DNA of 42,857 nt from DATHRK01 sp035513295 (GTDB lineage: Bacteria; Gemmatimonadota; Gemmatimonadetes; Longimicrobiales; RSA9). The position numbers and the translations under genes are program-made. Position 1 is the stretch's first letter; each line of letters opens with the position of its first letter. The stretch is from positions 1 to 42,857 of the forward strand of contig DATKCH010000124.1 of NCBI GenBank assembly GCA_035513295.1. The letters are read 5' to 3'. Positions 24,877-33,166 of this stretch are shown here, piece after piece. The notes under the pieces are model-generated. The model was not told the DNA's origin and ran no database searches. It saw only the letters and a list, made by a program, of their open reading frames with translations.

Positions 24877-25851
24877 CTACCGCAGCGCCAACCGAAGCGG
24901 CGCGTCCAGCCGGATCGCCATAGCCGACCCCGCGGGAAGCACCGCCTCCACGTCGCGGGTGCCGAGGGCGATCGCGGTGCCCGCCGCCGCGCCCGCCGCC
25001 GCGCCGATGACCGTCGACTTGGTGTCCCTGCCCAGGATCTGCCCCAGGATCGCGCCCGCCGCGGCGCCCGCGCCGACCTTGGCCGCGGTTCCGCGGGTGG
25101 CCGTGCGCTTGCGCCGCTCCGGGCGCGCGTCCACGACGGTCCCGCGCAGTTCGTACGTGCGCCCGGCGGCGGAAATGGTCTCGAAATCGAGCAGCAGCAT
25201 CGAGGTCTCGCCGTCGGCCTCGGCGCCGTCTACCGCGAGCACGCGGCCGCGCACGAGCGCGCCGGCCGGGATCGCTACGCGTCCCGTCTCGTCGAGCAGC
25301 GGCTGCGTCGTGGTGGCGGTGAAGCCGTCGCCGGGCTCGTTCGAGGAAGTCGAGAGCTGCTGGTCCAGGCGGACCGGAACGACGCTCCCCGCCGGCACCA
25401 CCCCGCCCGCCCGAGCGGCCGTCCCGGCCCCTCTGGCCCGGATCTCATCGAGCGTGAAGTTCACGCGCTCGGTCGAGCGCGGCGACGCCGGCGTCGGCTC
25501 CGCGGAGGCGACGGGGTCCGGCGACCGCTCGTCGACCGGCGCGACTTCCCAGTCCGGGTTCGCGTCGCCGATCTCCAGCTTCTCGCCTTCGCTCCCGATC
25601 CTTCCGGCACCGCGCGCCGTTTCCGCGCGCTCGGAAGCCGATTCCCTCGGACCGAGCGGATCGAGGTCCCCCTCATCGAATCCCGGCGCGATGTCCTCCA
25701 GGGAGGTCACCCCGTTGTCCGGCGCAGGGGCCACCTCGGTGGCGGGCTCGGCCGACCCCGACGTGCCGGGGGCCGGGCCCCGCTCGTCGCACGCCAGCGC
25801 CAGGGACCCCAGCGAAAGTGCCGCAACCACGGCGATCATCAGCTTCCTCAT
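24877..25851 (-). CDS. Glycine-zipper lipoprotein or secreted protein
   Basis: 324 residues. The signal MRKLMIAVVAALSLGSLALA before Cys21 may be a lipoprotein or ordinary Sec signal. After an acidic, low-complexity linker (residues 25-140), a beta domain spans about 145-245: VVPAGSVVPVRLDQQLSTSS, DGFTATTTQPLLDETGRVAI, PAGALVRGRVLAVDG. This resembles the beta-barrel repeats of TrbI/VirB10-like and YMGG proteins. Then comes a glycine-zipper segment (AKVGAGAAAGAILGQILGRD, then STVIGAAAGAAAGTAIALGT) that could insert in or coat a membrane, and a closing strand PAGSAMAIRLDAPLRLAL. The P-A-G-S-x-x-x-x-R-L-D unit occurs at both ends of the domain. Function unknown. Confidence 0.75.
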   Translation of the reverse strand: MRKLMIAVVAALSLGSLALACDERGPAPGTSGSAEPATEVAPAPDNGVTSLEDIAPGFDEGDLDPLGPRESASERAETARGAGRIGSEGEKLEIGDANPDWEVAPVDERSPDPVASAEPTPASPRSTERVNFTLDEIRARGAGTAARAGGVVPAGSVVPVRLDQQLSTSSNEPGDGFTATTTQPLLDETGRVAIPAGALVRGRVLAVDGAEADGETSMLLLDFETISAAGRTYELRGTVVDARPERRKRTATRGTAAKVGAGAAAGAILGQILGRDTKSTVIGAAAGAAAGTAIALGTRDVEAVLPAGSAMAIRLDAPLRLALR

Positions 25852-25878
25852 GCCATCCTCCCCGCGTCGACCGCCGGC

Positions 25879-25907
25879 TTGTAGACACCCCGGGTCGGCG
25901 GTACAAT
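25879..25907 (+). promoter_or_regulatory. Predicted sigma-70 promoter of the ABC transporter gene
   Basis: TTGTAG at 25879-25884 and TACAAT at 25902-25907 are 17 nt apart, with the -10 matching at five of six bases and the -35 at its conserved TTG. They lie 63 nt before the GTG start at 25971, in the divergent region shared with the lipoprotein gene. Confidence 0.55.
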
Positions 25908-25970
25908 CGGGTTCCGCCCGCCCTCCACGAGGCGGGTCCTGACGGTACGTGGGGCAACCGACATGCCAAC

Positions 25971-27752
25971 GTGAAGTCCCTGAAAACCCTCCTCCCGTAC
26001 GTGCGCGTGTACCGCGCGTCGCTCGGGTTCGGGCTGGTACTCGTGATCGTCGCCAACGCCCTCCAGGCCGTGGGGCCGCGGCTCGTCGGTCTCGCGATCG
26101 ACGCGATCGCGTCCGACCTGGAGGTGCGCACGATCCTGCTGTACGCGGGAGCGATCGTGGCGGTCGCGGTGCTGGGCGGCGCGGCCCGCTACGGCATGCG
26201 CGAGCTGTTGAACGGCCTCAGCCGGCGCGTGGAGGTCGACCTGCGGGACGATCTGTTCGCGCACTTCATGCGGCTGGACGCCTCCTTCTATGGGGACGAG
26301 CGCACCGGCGACCTCATGGCGCGCGCGACCAACGATACGGCGAACGTGCGCCAGGCGGTCGGGCCCGCGGTCATGTACATGGTGAACACGATAGCCGGGA
26401 CGATTTTCGCGCTCGCCTTCATGCTGTCGATCAGCGCCCGGCTCACCGCCCTGTCGCTGATCCCGCTGGTCGTGCTGCCGCCCCTGGTCTTCCGCATGGC
26501 CTCGGTGCTCCATCGCCGCTACGAGGCCATCCAGGAGCAGTTCTCCACGCTGACGACGATGGTCCAGGAGAACCTGTCGGGCGCGCGCATCGTGCGCGCT
26601 TACGGCCGCGAGCGGGCGCAGGAAGCGGAGTTCGGGGCGCTCGCCGACGAATACCTCCGGCGCAACATGGCGCTCGCGCGCGTCAACGGGCTGTTCCGCC
26701 CCTCGATGTCGCTGCTGGCCGGGTTCGGCATGGTGCTGGTGCTGTGGCTGGGCGGCCGGATGGTGATGTCGGGCGCCATCACCGCAGGGGACTTCGTCGC
26801 GTTCTTCTCCTACCTCGGCATGCTCGTGTGGCCCATGATCGCGCTCGGCTGGGTGACGAGCCTGTTCCAGCGCGGCGCCGCGTCGATGGCCAGGATCAAC
26901 GCGATCCTGCACACCGCCCCGCGCGTGACCGATCCGCCGAACCCGCTCTCGCTCGCCAGGGCGCGGGGCGAGCTCGAGTTCCGTGACGTGAGCTTCCGCT
27001 ATCCGGGGACCGACCGGGACGTGCTGAGCGACGTGTCGTTCCGGGTCGAGGCGGGCCGGACCGTGGCGCTCGTCGGCCCGACCGGCGCGGGCAAGTCCAC
27101 GGTGGTAGCCCTGCTCGCGCGGCTCTACGATCCGACCGGCGGCGCCGTGCTCGTCGACGGGATCGACGTTCGCGACCTGTCGCTGGCGCGGCTGCGCGCG
27201 GCGATCGGCGTGGTGCCGCAGGAGAGCTTCATGTTCTCCGACACCATCCGGGAGAACCTCAGGATCGGCGTGCCGGAGGGCGAGGACGGCGAGGCCAGGA
27301 TCGAGGAGGCGGTGCGCATCTCGCAGCTTCAGGAGGCCATCGAGTCGTTCCCGGCGGGTCTCGACACCAGGCTGGGCGAGCGCGGCGTCAACCTGTCGGG
27401 CGGGCAGCGCCAGCGCGCGGCGCTCGCGCGGGCGCTCGCGCGCGACCCGGAGATTCTGGTGCTGGACGACGCCCTGAGCGCGGTGGATACGCATACCGAG
27501 GCGCGCATCCTGGAGGGCCTCGAGCGGGTTCTGCCCGACCGGACCGCCGTCATCGTGAGCCACCGCGTGACCGCCGTGAAGGACGCCGACGAGATCCTCG
27601 TGCTCGACGAAGGCCGGCTCGTCGAGAGGGGCACGCACGCACGGCTCCTGGGCCGGGCTGGCCTGTACGCCCGGCTGCTGCGGCGGCAGTTGCTCGAGGA
27701 GGCCGTCGAGGAGGACGCGGCCACGCTTGTCCCGGCGAAAGGGGCCGTCTAG
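25971..27752 (+). CDS. ABC transporter, fused permease/ATPase (MsbA-like exporter half-transporter)
   Basis: 593 residues from the GTG at 25971; the ribosome site is weak and no nearer ATG is in frame. Residues 1-310 form the six-helix type-I exporter domain (FGLVLVIVANALQAVGPRLV, DASFYGDERTGDLMARATND). The nucleotide-binding domain has Walker A LVGPTGAGKSTVV, Q-loop GVVPQESFMFSDTIRENL, signature NLSGGQRQRAALARALARDP, Walker B ILVLDDALSAVDTHTE and H-loop VIVSHRVTAV. It should work as a homodimer or with another half, exporting lipid or drug substrates. All catalytic residues are intact. A response-regulator gene starts 10 nt after the stop, so both are probably one transcript. Confidence 0.95.
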   Translation: MKSLKTLLPYVRVYRASLGFGLVLVIVANALQAVGPRLVGLAIDAIASDLEVRTILLYAGAIVAVAVLGGAARYGMRELLNGLSRRVEVDLRDDLFAHFMRLDASFYGDERTGDLMARATNDTANVRQAVGPAVMYMVNTIAGTIFALAFMLSISARLTALSLIPLVVLPPLVFRMASVLHRRYEAIQEQFSTLTTMVQENLSGARIVRAYGRERAQEAEFGALADEYLRRNMALARVNGLFRPSMSLLAGFGMVLVLWLGGRMVMSGAITAGDFVAFFSYLGMLVWPMIALGWVTSLFQRGAASMARINAILHTAPRVTDPPNPLSLARARGELEFRDVSFRYPGTDRDVLSDVSFRVEAGRTVALVGPTGAGKSTVVALLARLYDPTGGAVLVDGIDVRDLSLARLRAAIGVVPQESFMFSDTIRENLRIGVPEGEDGEARIEEAVRISQLQEAIESFPAGLDTRLGERGVNLSGGQRQRAALARALARDPEILVLDDALSAVDTHTEARILEGLERVLPDRTAVIVSHRVTAVKDADEILVLDEGRLVERGTHARLLGRAGLYARLLRRQLLEEAVEEDAATLVPAKGAV

Positions 27753-27762
27753 CTTCCAGACA

Positions 27763-28158
27763 ATGGTTCCGAGCGCCGTCGACATCCTCCTGGTGGAGGA
27801 CGATTCCCTCCTGCGCCGCGCTTTCTCGCTGCTCCTACAGGACGCGGGGTACCGCGTCCGGGAAGCGGGAACCGCCGCCGCCGCCATCGCCGAGGCCCGC
27901 ACCAGGGCGCCGGCGATGGTGCTGCTCGACATGGGCCTGCCCGACCGGCCGGGGCTCGAAGTCGTGCGCGAACTGCGCGCCATGCCGAGTACCGCGCGCG
28001 TGCCGATCGCCGCCCTCACCGGGCGTTTCGGCTACGAGGACGAGATGGCCTGCCGCGAGGCGGGCTGCACGCACTTCTTTCCCAAGCCCATCGAGCCGCG
28101 CGAGCTGATTCGGCGGCTTCCGGCGATCCTGGAGGCGCCGGCGGGCGGGGTCGCCTGA
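27763..28158 (+). CDS. Single-domain response regulator (CheY-like receiver)
   Basis: 131 residues from the ATG at 27763. It consists of a receiver domain only: the acidic pair at residues 13-14 in ILLVEDDSLLRRAF, phospho-acceptor Asp56 in MVLLDMGLPDRPGLEVV, the Thr86 switch in IAALTGRFGY, and Lys108 in FFPKPIEPREL. No DNA-binding or enzymatic output domain follows, so it would act by protein contact. No histidine kinase is nearby. Its TGA overlaps the CTG that appears to open the next gene, so the two may be translationally coupled. Confidence 0.9.
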   Translation: MVPSAVDILLVEDDSLLRRAFSLLLQDAGYRVREAGTAAAAIAEARTRAPAMVLLDMGLPDRPGLEVVRELRAMPSTARVPIAALTGRFGYEDEMACREAGCTHFFPKPIEPRELIRRLPAILEAPAGGVA

Positions 28159-29957
28159 TCGCCGACCGGCCGCGCGGCGGCGCCGATCGCCGCCGTGAAC
28201 GGCGAAGCTGGTGGCGCCGCTTCACCGACCGCTTCTTCCGGCTGTACTACAGGGTCAAATACCTGCCTTTCGCCGCCGAACGGCGCAGGAGAGCGGAGAC
28301 GACGCGCCGCGGGTTCGTCGCGATCCAGCTCGATGCCCTGGCCTACGACGACCTGGAGCGGGCCATTCGCCACGGCTACGCTCCGACCATCAAGCGACTG
28401 ATCGAACGGGAGGGCTGGACGCTGCGCCGCTATCCGGCGGGGCTTCCCAGCGCCACGCCGGCGGCCCAGGCGGCGATCTTCCACGGGACCAAGGACGGCA
28501 TCCCCGGATTCCGGTTCTACGAAAAGAGCGAAGACCGGATCCTGATCGGCTCCAAGCCCGCCGCGATGCAGTTCATCCGCGACCGGCTGCCCGATCACGG
28601 CATCCTGGACGGGGGCTCCAGCTACGTGAACCTGTTCGACGGCGGGGCCGCCCGCTCCGCCTTCACGCTGGCCGCCCGCGAACCGCAGCCGCTGCTCGCG
28701 AACCTCGGAGGTACGCGCGTCGCGCTGCTGCTCCTGCTCCATCCCGTGCGCACGCTACGGATGGTCCTGGTGAGCGCTCTGGAGTACCTGCGCGAGGAGC
28801 GCGACCGGCTCTTCAGCCAGCTGCGCGGTCGCTCCACCTGGTACTGGTGGTACCTGCCCCTGCTCCACATCGGCACCAACGTTGTGTTGCGCGAGCTGCA
28901 GACGCTCGCCGTGCTGCTGGACATCTACGTCGGGATTCCGGTCATCTACACCACCTACAACACGTACGACGAGTTCGCGCACCACTTCGGCCCGTCCTCC
29001 CGGACCGCCATGAAGAGCGTCCGCGCGCTGGACCGGCGGGTGCGCGAGATCGTGCGCATGACCCGCAGGAGCCCCGGCCGCCCGTACGACGTCTACATCC
29101 TGAGCGACCACGGGCAGACGCCCGCGGAGCCGTACCGGATGCTCTTCGGGGAGACCCTGGGAAAGACCGTGGAATCGGCCGCGAGCGAGGGCGTGGAGGT
29201 GCTCGCGGGGACGGGCGTGTACGCGCCGCCGCTCGAGACGCTGGAATTCCTGCTGCGCGAAGCGGAGGCGGTGACGGACGCTTCCTACAGCGAGATCACG
29301 CGCGCGGTCGGTCCCCGGCTGATCCGGTGGTTCCGGAAGCAGTACAGCGTCTTCCCGCTGGTCGCCGAAACCACCCGGATGGCCGACGACAGGGAGCTCG
29401 TGGTCACCTACTCCTCGTCCCTCGCGCACGTGTACTGGACCGACCCGCCGCGGCCCCTGGAGCTGACCGACATACAGTCCGACCCGGACCGACAGGCCCT
29501 GTACTACTTCCTGGTGGCGCACATGGGCATCGGCGTGGTGATCACGCGCTTTCAGGACGGCGCGCACGTGGAGAGCCGCGAGGGCCGCGCGGTGGTCGCG
29601 CCGGGCGGGGACTACGACGTCATCGCGGGCGAGGATCCGCTGCGGCCGTACGGCACCGACGTGGCGTCGCGGCTCGCCGTCGCTCACCTGGCCGGCCTGC
29701 GCAACTCGGGCGACATGATCCTCTTCGGCGCGTACGACCCGGAAACGGACGTGTGCGTCTGCTTCGACGACCAGGTCGGCGCCCACGGCGCGCTCGGCGG
29801 CCGCCAGTTCTGGCCGTTCTTCATGAGCGCGGAGGGAACGGTCCCGGAGGACCTCCAGCTGCACGACCCGCTCGACCTGCACCCGGTGTTCCGGCGCTAC
29901 CCCTTGCCCGACCGCGATCCGCCGGCCGCCGGCTCGGGCGGGAGCCAGAGCCGGTAG
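28155..29957 (+). CDS. Alkaline-phosphatase-superfamily (phosphodiesterase/nucleotide pyrophosphatase-like) protein, apparent CTG start
   Basis: The open frame with clear homology covers 28155-29957 (600 residues if it starts at CTG 28155). The first in-frame ATG (28566) lies after the first catalytic motifs, so it cannot be the true start. No ATG, GTG or TTG occurs in frame before the domain. Motifs in order are GFVAIQLDALAYDDL (metal ligand Asp60), GLPSATPAAQAAIFHGT (nucleophile Thr101), YTTYNTYDEFAHHFGPSS (Asp and His ligands) and VYILSDHGQTP (Asp-His). A hydrophobic stretch lies at residues 190-205 and near 255. The enzyme should hydrolyse a phosphomonoester or phosphodiester; the substrate is unknown. 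The N-terminus is basic (RRRERRSWWRRF). The 3' end overlaps the convergent arginase gene by 61 nt. Confidence 0.85.
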   Translation: MIADRPRGGADRRRERRSWWRRFTDRFFRLYYRVKYLPFAAERRRRAETTRRGFVAIQLDALAYDDLERAIRHGYAPTIKRLIEREGWTLRRYPAGLPSATPAAQAAIFHGTKDGIPGFRFYEKSEDRILIGSKPAAMQFIRDRLPDHGILDGGSSYVNLFDGGAARSAFTLAAREPQPLLANLGGTRVALLLLLHPVRTLRMVLVSALEYLREERDRLFSQLRGRSTWYWWYLPLLHIGTNVVLRELQTLAVLLDIYVGIPVIYTTYNTYDEFAHHFGPSSRTAMKSVRALDRRVREIVRMTRRSPGRPYDVYILSDHGQTPAEPYRMLFGETLGKTVESAASEGVEVLAGTGVYAPPLETLEFLLREAEAVTDASYSEITRAVGPRLIRWFRKQYSVFPLVAETTRMADDRELVVTYSSSLAHVYWTDPPRPLELTDIQSDPDRQALYYFLVAHMGIGVVITRFQDGAHVESREGRAVVAPGGDYDVIAGEDPLRPYGTDVASRLAVAHLAGLRNSGDMILFGAYDPETDVCVCFDDQVGAHGALGGRQFWPFFMSAEGTVPEDLQLHDPLDLHPVFRRYPLPDRDPPAAGSGGSQSR

Positions 29958-30931
29958 GCGATCAGCTTGTAGAGCAGCTTCGCGACCAGGAAGTCGGGAG
30001 CGCGCACGCCTGGGATCGGCGCGAGCTCCACGATGTCGGCGGCGTGCACTCGGCGCCGCTCGCACACCCGCCGGAGCAGCTTCAGGACCGGGTACCACCC
30101 CATCCCCCCCGGCTCGGGCGTCCCGGTGGCCGGCACCAGCGAAGGGTCGAACCCGTCCACGTCCAGCGTGACGTAGACGTCCGGGCCTAGAGCGTCCACG
30201 GCGTCGTCGATCCAGCCGTCGCCGTCGTGGATGTGGTCGGCGAAGAACACGCGCACCGAGTCGCGCGCGTCGACCAGCGACTTCTCCTCCGCGGTGATGG
30301 CGCGCACGCCCACCGCGACGATGTCGACGCGCTCCGCCACGCGGTGCATCACCGACGCATGCGAGTGCGCGGTGCCCTCGTAGGACGGCCGCAGGTCGGC
30401 GTGCGCGTCGAGCTGGAGGACGCTCAGCCGCCGGCCCTCGGCTTCCAGCCGGTCGGCCCACGCCAGCACCGGCTCAGCGGTGATACCGTGCTCGCCGCCG
30501 AGCGCCACCACGAACCTCCCCGGCGCCGCGTCCAGCAGGGCGCGGTACGCGGCCGAGAGCTCGGCGAACGCCGCCTCGGGCCCCGCGCGGCTGAGCTCCA
30601 GCGGCGGCAGCGTGGCGATGCCGGGGGTCCATGGCTCGCGGTCCAGCTCCTGGTCGTACAGCTCGACGTACCGCGAGGCCTCGAGGATGGCGCGCGGACC
30701 CTCCCGGGCGCCTCCCCCGTAACTGGTCGTCGATTCGTAGGGGACCGGCAGGATGACGGCGCGCGCGGTCTGGAAGCGCGCCGCCTGTTCGTCCAGCCCC
30801 AGGAACGTGTGCGGCAGCTCCCACGCGAGGGCGCGCAGCGACGGTGGCAGTTCGGACACGGGCGAACGTTCCTCGGCTGTGGGCGTGGCGACGCCGCGGC
30901 CGCGCGCCGCGGGGTCCCTGCGGTTCGGCAT
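29897..30931 (-). CDS. Arginase/agmatinase-family ureohydrolase
   Basis: 344 residues from the ATG at 30931; a GTG at 30859 (MSELPPSLRALAWELP) would give a more usual length of 320. The binuclear manganese site is complete: His148 in LGGEHGIT, Asp175/His177/Asp179 in LQLDAHADLRPSYEG, and Asp257/Asp259 in YVTLDVDGFDPSLVPATGTP. The AHSHASVMHR loop and the PGGMGWYPV turn are those of SpeB-like agmatinases, but arginase or another guanidino substrate cannot be excluded. It releases urea from a guanidino compound in the cytoplasm. It is the last gene of the operon with Fur and the ornithine cyclodeaminase-type protein, which favours arginine to ornithine conversion (inference). Confidence 0.9.
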   Translation of the reverse strand: MPNRRDPAARGRGVATPTAEERSPVSELPPSLRALAWELPHTFLGLDEQAARFQTARAVILPVPYESTTSYGGGAREGPRAILEASRYVELYDQELDREPWTPGIATLPPLELSRAGPEAAFAELSAAYRALLDAAPGRFVVALGGEHGITAEPVLAWADRLEAEGRRLSVLQLDAHADLRPSYEGTAHSHASVMHRVAERVDIVAVGVRAITAEEKSLVDARDSVRVFFADHIHDGDGWIDDAVDALGPDVYVTLDVDGFDPSLVPATGTPEPGGMGWYPVLKLLRRVCERRRVHAADIVELAPIPGVRAPDFLVAKLLYKLIAYRLWLPPEPAAGGSRSGKG

Positions 30932-30947
30932 TATGCCCGGAACGCGA

Positions 30948-31454
30948 TCAGAGGTCGATCGGGCACGTCAGGCCTTCCCACTTGACCTCCGCGCCCCGTT
31001 CCTGGCATTCGGCGCACAGGCCGTAGGTCTGGATCCGGTACTTGACCGGCCGGAACCCGTGCGCGGTCGCGACGGCTTCCTGCACCCGCTCCAGTTGGGG
31101 ATCCTCCACTTCGGTCACGCGGCCGCACTCCGTGCACACCAGATGCCCCCGGACGGGGCCCTGGCCGAACAGGTGCTCGTAGCGCTTGAAGCCCTCGCCG
31201 AAGTCGTGCTCCGCGACGAGCCCGCTCTTCACGAGCGTCTCCAGCGTCCGGTAGATCGTCGCCTTCCCGATGCGTTCGTCGCGCCCCCGGAGCCTGTCCT
31301 CGATCTCCTCGACCGACAGGTGGCCGGTGGAGGAGAACACGATCTCGGCGATCGATTCGCGCTGCTGGGTCACGGGGAGTCCCTGCTCGCGGAGGTAGCG
31401 GCGGAACAGGTTGACGAAGGCCCCGGTCGATGCGGGGCTGGCGGCGTGGGTCAC
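30948..31454 (-). CDS. Fur-family metal-responsive repressor
   Basis: 168 residues from a GTG at 31454 that overlaps the stop of the gene before it (GTGA). The winged helix is clear: GLPVTQQRESIAEIVFSSTG, then HLSVEEIEDRL and GKATIYRTLETLVKSGLV. The dimerisation part has the structural zinc site Cys107-x2-Cys110 (VCTECGRV) and Cys147-x2-Cys150 (CAEC). The sensory HHDH motif of iron-sensing Fur is reduced to VRGHLVC here, so metal specificity is uncertain (Fe, Mn, Zn or Ni). It lies 16 nt ahead of the arginase gene on the same strand, inside an otherwise metabolic operon. Confidence 0.93.
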   Translation of the reverse strand: MTHAASPASTGAFVNLFRRYLREQGLPVTQQRESIAEIVFSSTGHLSVEEIEDRLRGRDERIGKATIYRTLETLVKSGLVAEHDFGEGFKRYEHLFGQGPVRGHLVCTECGRVTEVEDPQLERVQEAVATAHGFRPVKYRIQTYGLCAECQERGAEVKWEGLTCPIDL

Positions 31455-31984
31455 GGCAGGATCTCCGAGGGCTGTTCGGTGGGCAGCGCGGAAAGCTCCG
31501 GCTCCTGAATCCTTTCGGCCGCCAGCGTGGCGCGCATTTCCGCCCAGCGCTCCGGATCGCCACCGATGTCGAAGGACGCGGGCGACCCGTCCACGGGATC
31601 CTCGCCCAGCCTGCGCACGACGCCGTCGAGCAGCCGCGGCACCCGGTCCCGGGGCACCTCGCCCTGCTCGGCGACCTCGACCCGGCTGGCCGGCGGACGC
31701 CGGCGCGAGGCGTCCTCCGGCGCATCCACGACGAGGCGCGCGGTCAGGAGCCTACGCCGCTCGTCCGTGTCGGCGTACGCCGAGACCACGATCAGCGCGG
31801 CCGGGACGCCGCGCACGTCTCGCGGAGGGAACGCCCATACCCGGTCCGCCGAAGCTGCCCCGGGGTGGCTCTCCAGCGGATCCAGCACCACCCGGTACGC
31901 GTCCCCCGCCTCGGCGCGCGCCTCGGCCGCGGGATCCAGCCCGCGCACGACCGGCCCGCCTCGCAGCTCGGCGCGCCCGCTCAA
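31451..31984 (-). CDS. Protein of unknown function between ornithine cyclodeaminase-type and Fur genes
   Basis: 177 residues from a TTG at 31984 that overlaps the preceding stop as TTGA; its own stop overlaps the Fur start. I do not recognise a family. The composition is soluble and charged, with no signal peptide or membrane helix. The middle contains a beta segment (RVWAFPPRDVRGVPAALIVV, then ARLVVDAPEDAS). The C-terminal third is helical and acidic (RLLDGVVRRLGEDPVDG and GDPERWAEMRATLAAER). It has no cysteine or histidine cluster. Tight coupling on both sides argues that it is a real gene working with its neighbours, perhaps as a cofactor, allosteric or assembly partner (inference). Confidence 0.75.
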   Translation of the reverse strand: MSGRAELRGGPVVRGLDPAAEARAEAGDAYRVVLDPLESHPGAASADRVWAFPPRDVRGVPAALIVVSAYADTDERRRLLTARLVVDAPEDASRRRPPASRVEVAEQGEVPRDRVPRLLDGVVRRLGEDPVDGSPASFDIGGDPERWAEMRATLAAERIQEPELSALPTEQPSEILP

Positions 31985-33096
31985 GCGGCCCCCGCTGTCG
32001 CGCCGGCGTCCGGCCGCGCGCGTCGCACGTGATCGCGCAGGACGTGCAGGAAGTCCTGCGCGTTGGTGATCACGCCGATCGCGTGGCGCGTGCCGCGGTC
32101 TCTGAGCTTGCTGACCAGGAACTCCGAGGAATCGACCGCGATCGTCGTGAGGGCGCGCAGCTCGCCCGCGCCGGTGGTGTGGTAGGAGGGCAGCATGTTG
32201 CCGAACGCGATGGAGTGCAGGGAGGTGGCGATCATCACCACCATGGTGGCCCGAACGGCGTGCTCGCGCATGGCCGCCTGCGCCTCCGAGACGTCCTGGA
32301 TCACTTCCGGCAGCGGCCCGTCATCGCGGATGGACCCGCACAGGACGTAGGGCACGCCGCGCGTGACGCAAGCGTGCATGATGCCCTCCGTGAGGATGCC
32401 GCGGTCCACCGCCTCCGCCAGCGAGCCGGCGGCCCGGACCCTGTTGATGGCCCGCATGTGATACGCGTGCCCGCCGCGGACCGGGCGCCCCTTGTGGTCC
32501 ATTCCGAGCGTCGTGCCCATCAGCGCCTGCTCGACGTCGTGGACCGCGATCGCGTTGCCTCCCAGGAGGGCCCCCACGAAGCCGTTGTGGACGAACCACT
32601 GCACCGCGTCGCGTCCGCGCGAGTGCAGGACCGCGGGGCCGAGCACCCAGACGATGTGGCCGCCGGCGTCGCGCTCGCGTACGAACGCCGCCGCCATATC
32701 CTCGTAGTCGACCGGCTTCTCCCGGCTGACCTCCGAGGTCATGAACTGGAACTCCCCGGATACCTCCTCCTCTTCCTCGCGGAAGCCGGTACCGTGGACG
32801 AGTATGCCTTCGCTGCCGTCCTCGGCCATGCCGAGCGCGACGGGATCGCCGCGGCGCACCAGGCGCCCTTCGCGTATCTGCAGCCGGCCACCGTCCAGGC
32901 GCACGATCGCGGCGTCCATGCGGGGCCTCTCCGGGAGGAGCCAGCGCCCCTCCACGCGCACGTACGTCGGCAGGTTGGTCGTTGAGAAATAGCCCTCCGG
33001 CAGCACGCCGTCCGCCGGCGCGGGCGCGAAGCGGGCGTCGGGCGCCGAAGCCAGCGGGTGCGCCGCGAAGTCCGGCGGCTCGTAGCGGGTGTGCAT
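31981..33096 (-). CDS. TIGR00300-family protein, candidate archaeal-type ornithine cyclodeaminase
   Basis: 371 residues from the ATG at 33096. It matches the LOR/SDH-related TIGR00300 family: PDGVLPEGYFSTTNLPTYVR-like N-terminus (GVLPEGYFSTTNLPTYVRVE), then a Rossmann-like part with HIVWVLGPAVLHSRGRDAV, GALLGGNAIAVHDVEQALMG and GTTLGMDHKGRPVRGGHAYH, and a late TTGAGELRALTTIAVDSSEF. Archaeal members and the C-terminal half of cyanobacterial AgrE/ArgZ proteins convert ornithine to proline and ammonia. This assignment for the present protein is by family recognition, not proof. The operon partner is an arginase-family enzyme, which would supply ornithine. A 70-nt gap precedes it on the upstream (DHH) side in the order of transcription. 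Confidence 0.85.
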   Translation of the reverse strand: MHTRYEPPDFAAHPLASAPDARFAPAPADGVLPEGYFSTTNLPTYVRVEGRWLLPERPRMDAAIVRLDGGRLQIREGRLVRRGDPVALGMAEDGSEGILVHGTGFREEEEEVSGEFQFMTSEVSREKPVDYEDMAAAFVRERDAGGHIVWVLGPAVLHSRGRDAVQWFVHNGFVGALLGGNAIAVHDVEQALMGTTLGMDHKGRPVRGGHAYHMRAINRVRAAGSLAEAVDRGILTEGIMHACVTRGVPYVLCGSIRDDGPLPEVIQDVSEAQAAMREHAVRATMVVMIATSLHSIAFGNMLPSYHTTGAGELRALTTIAVDSSEFLVSKLRDRGTRHAIGVITNAQDFLHVLRDHVRRARPDAGATAGAA

Positions 33097-33166
33097 GCGG
33101 AAACCTACTCGAAACGGGCGGCGCCGCTCAAGGCGCGACCGGCCGCCAGCCGCGCCGGCGGGCCCC

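Noticed and set aside
25848..28019. A minus-strand open frame of about 720 codons opposite the ABC transporter
   Set aside because: Opposite a complete ABC transporter and response regulator; no motif, composition typical of a GC-rich shadow frame.
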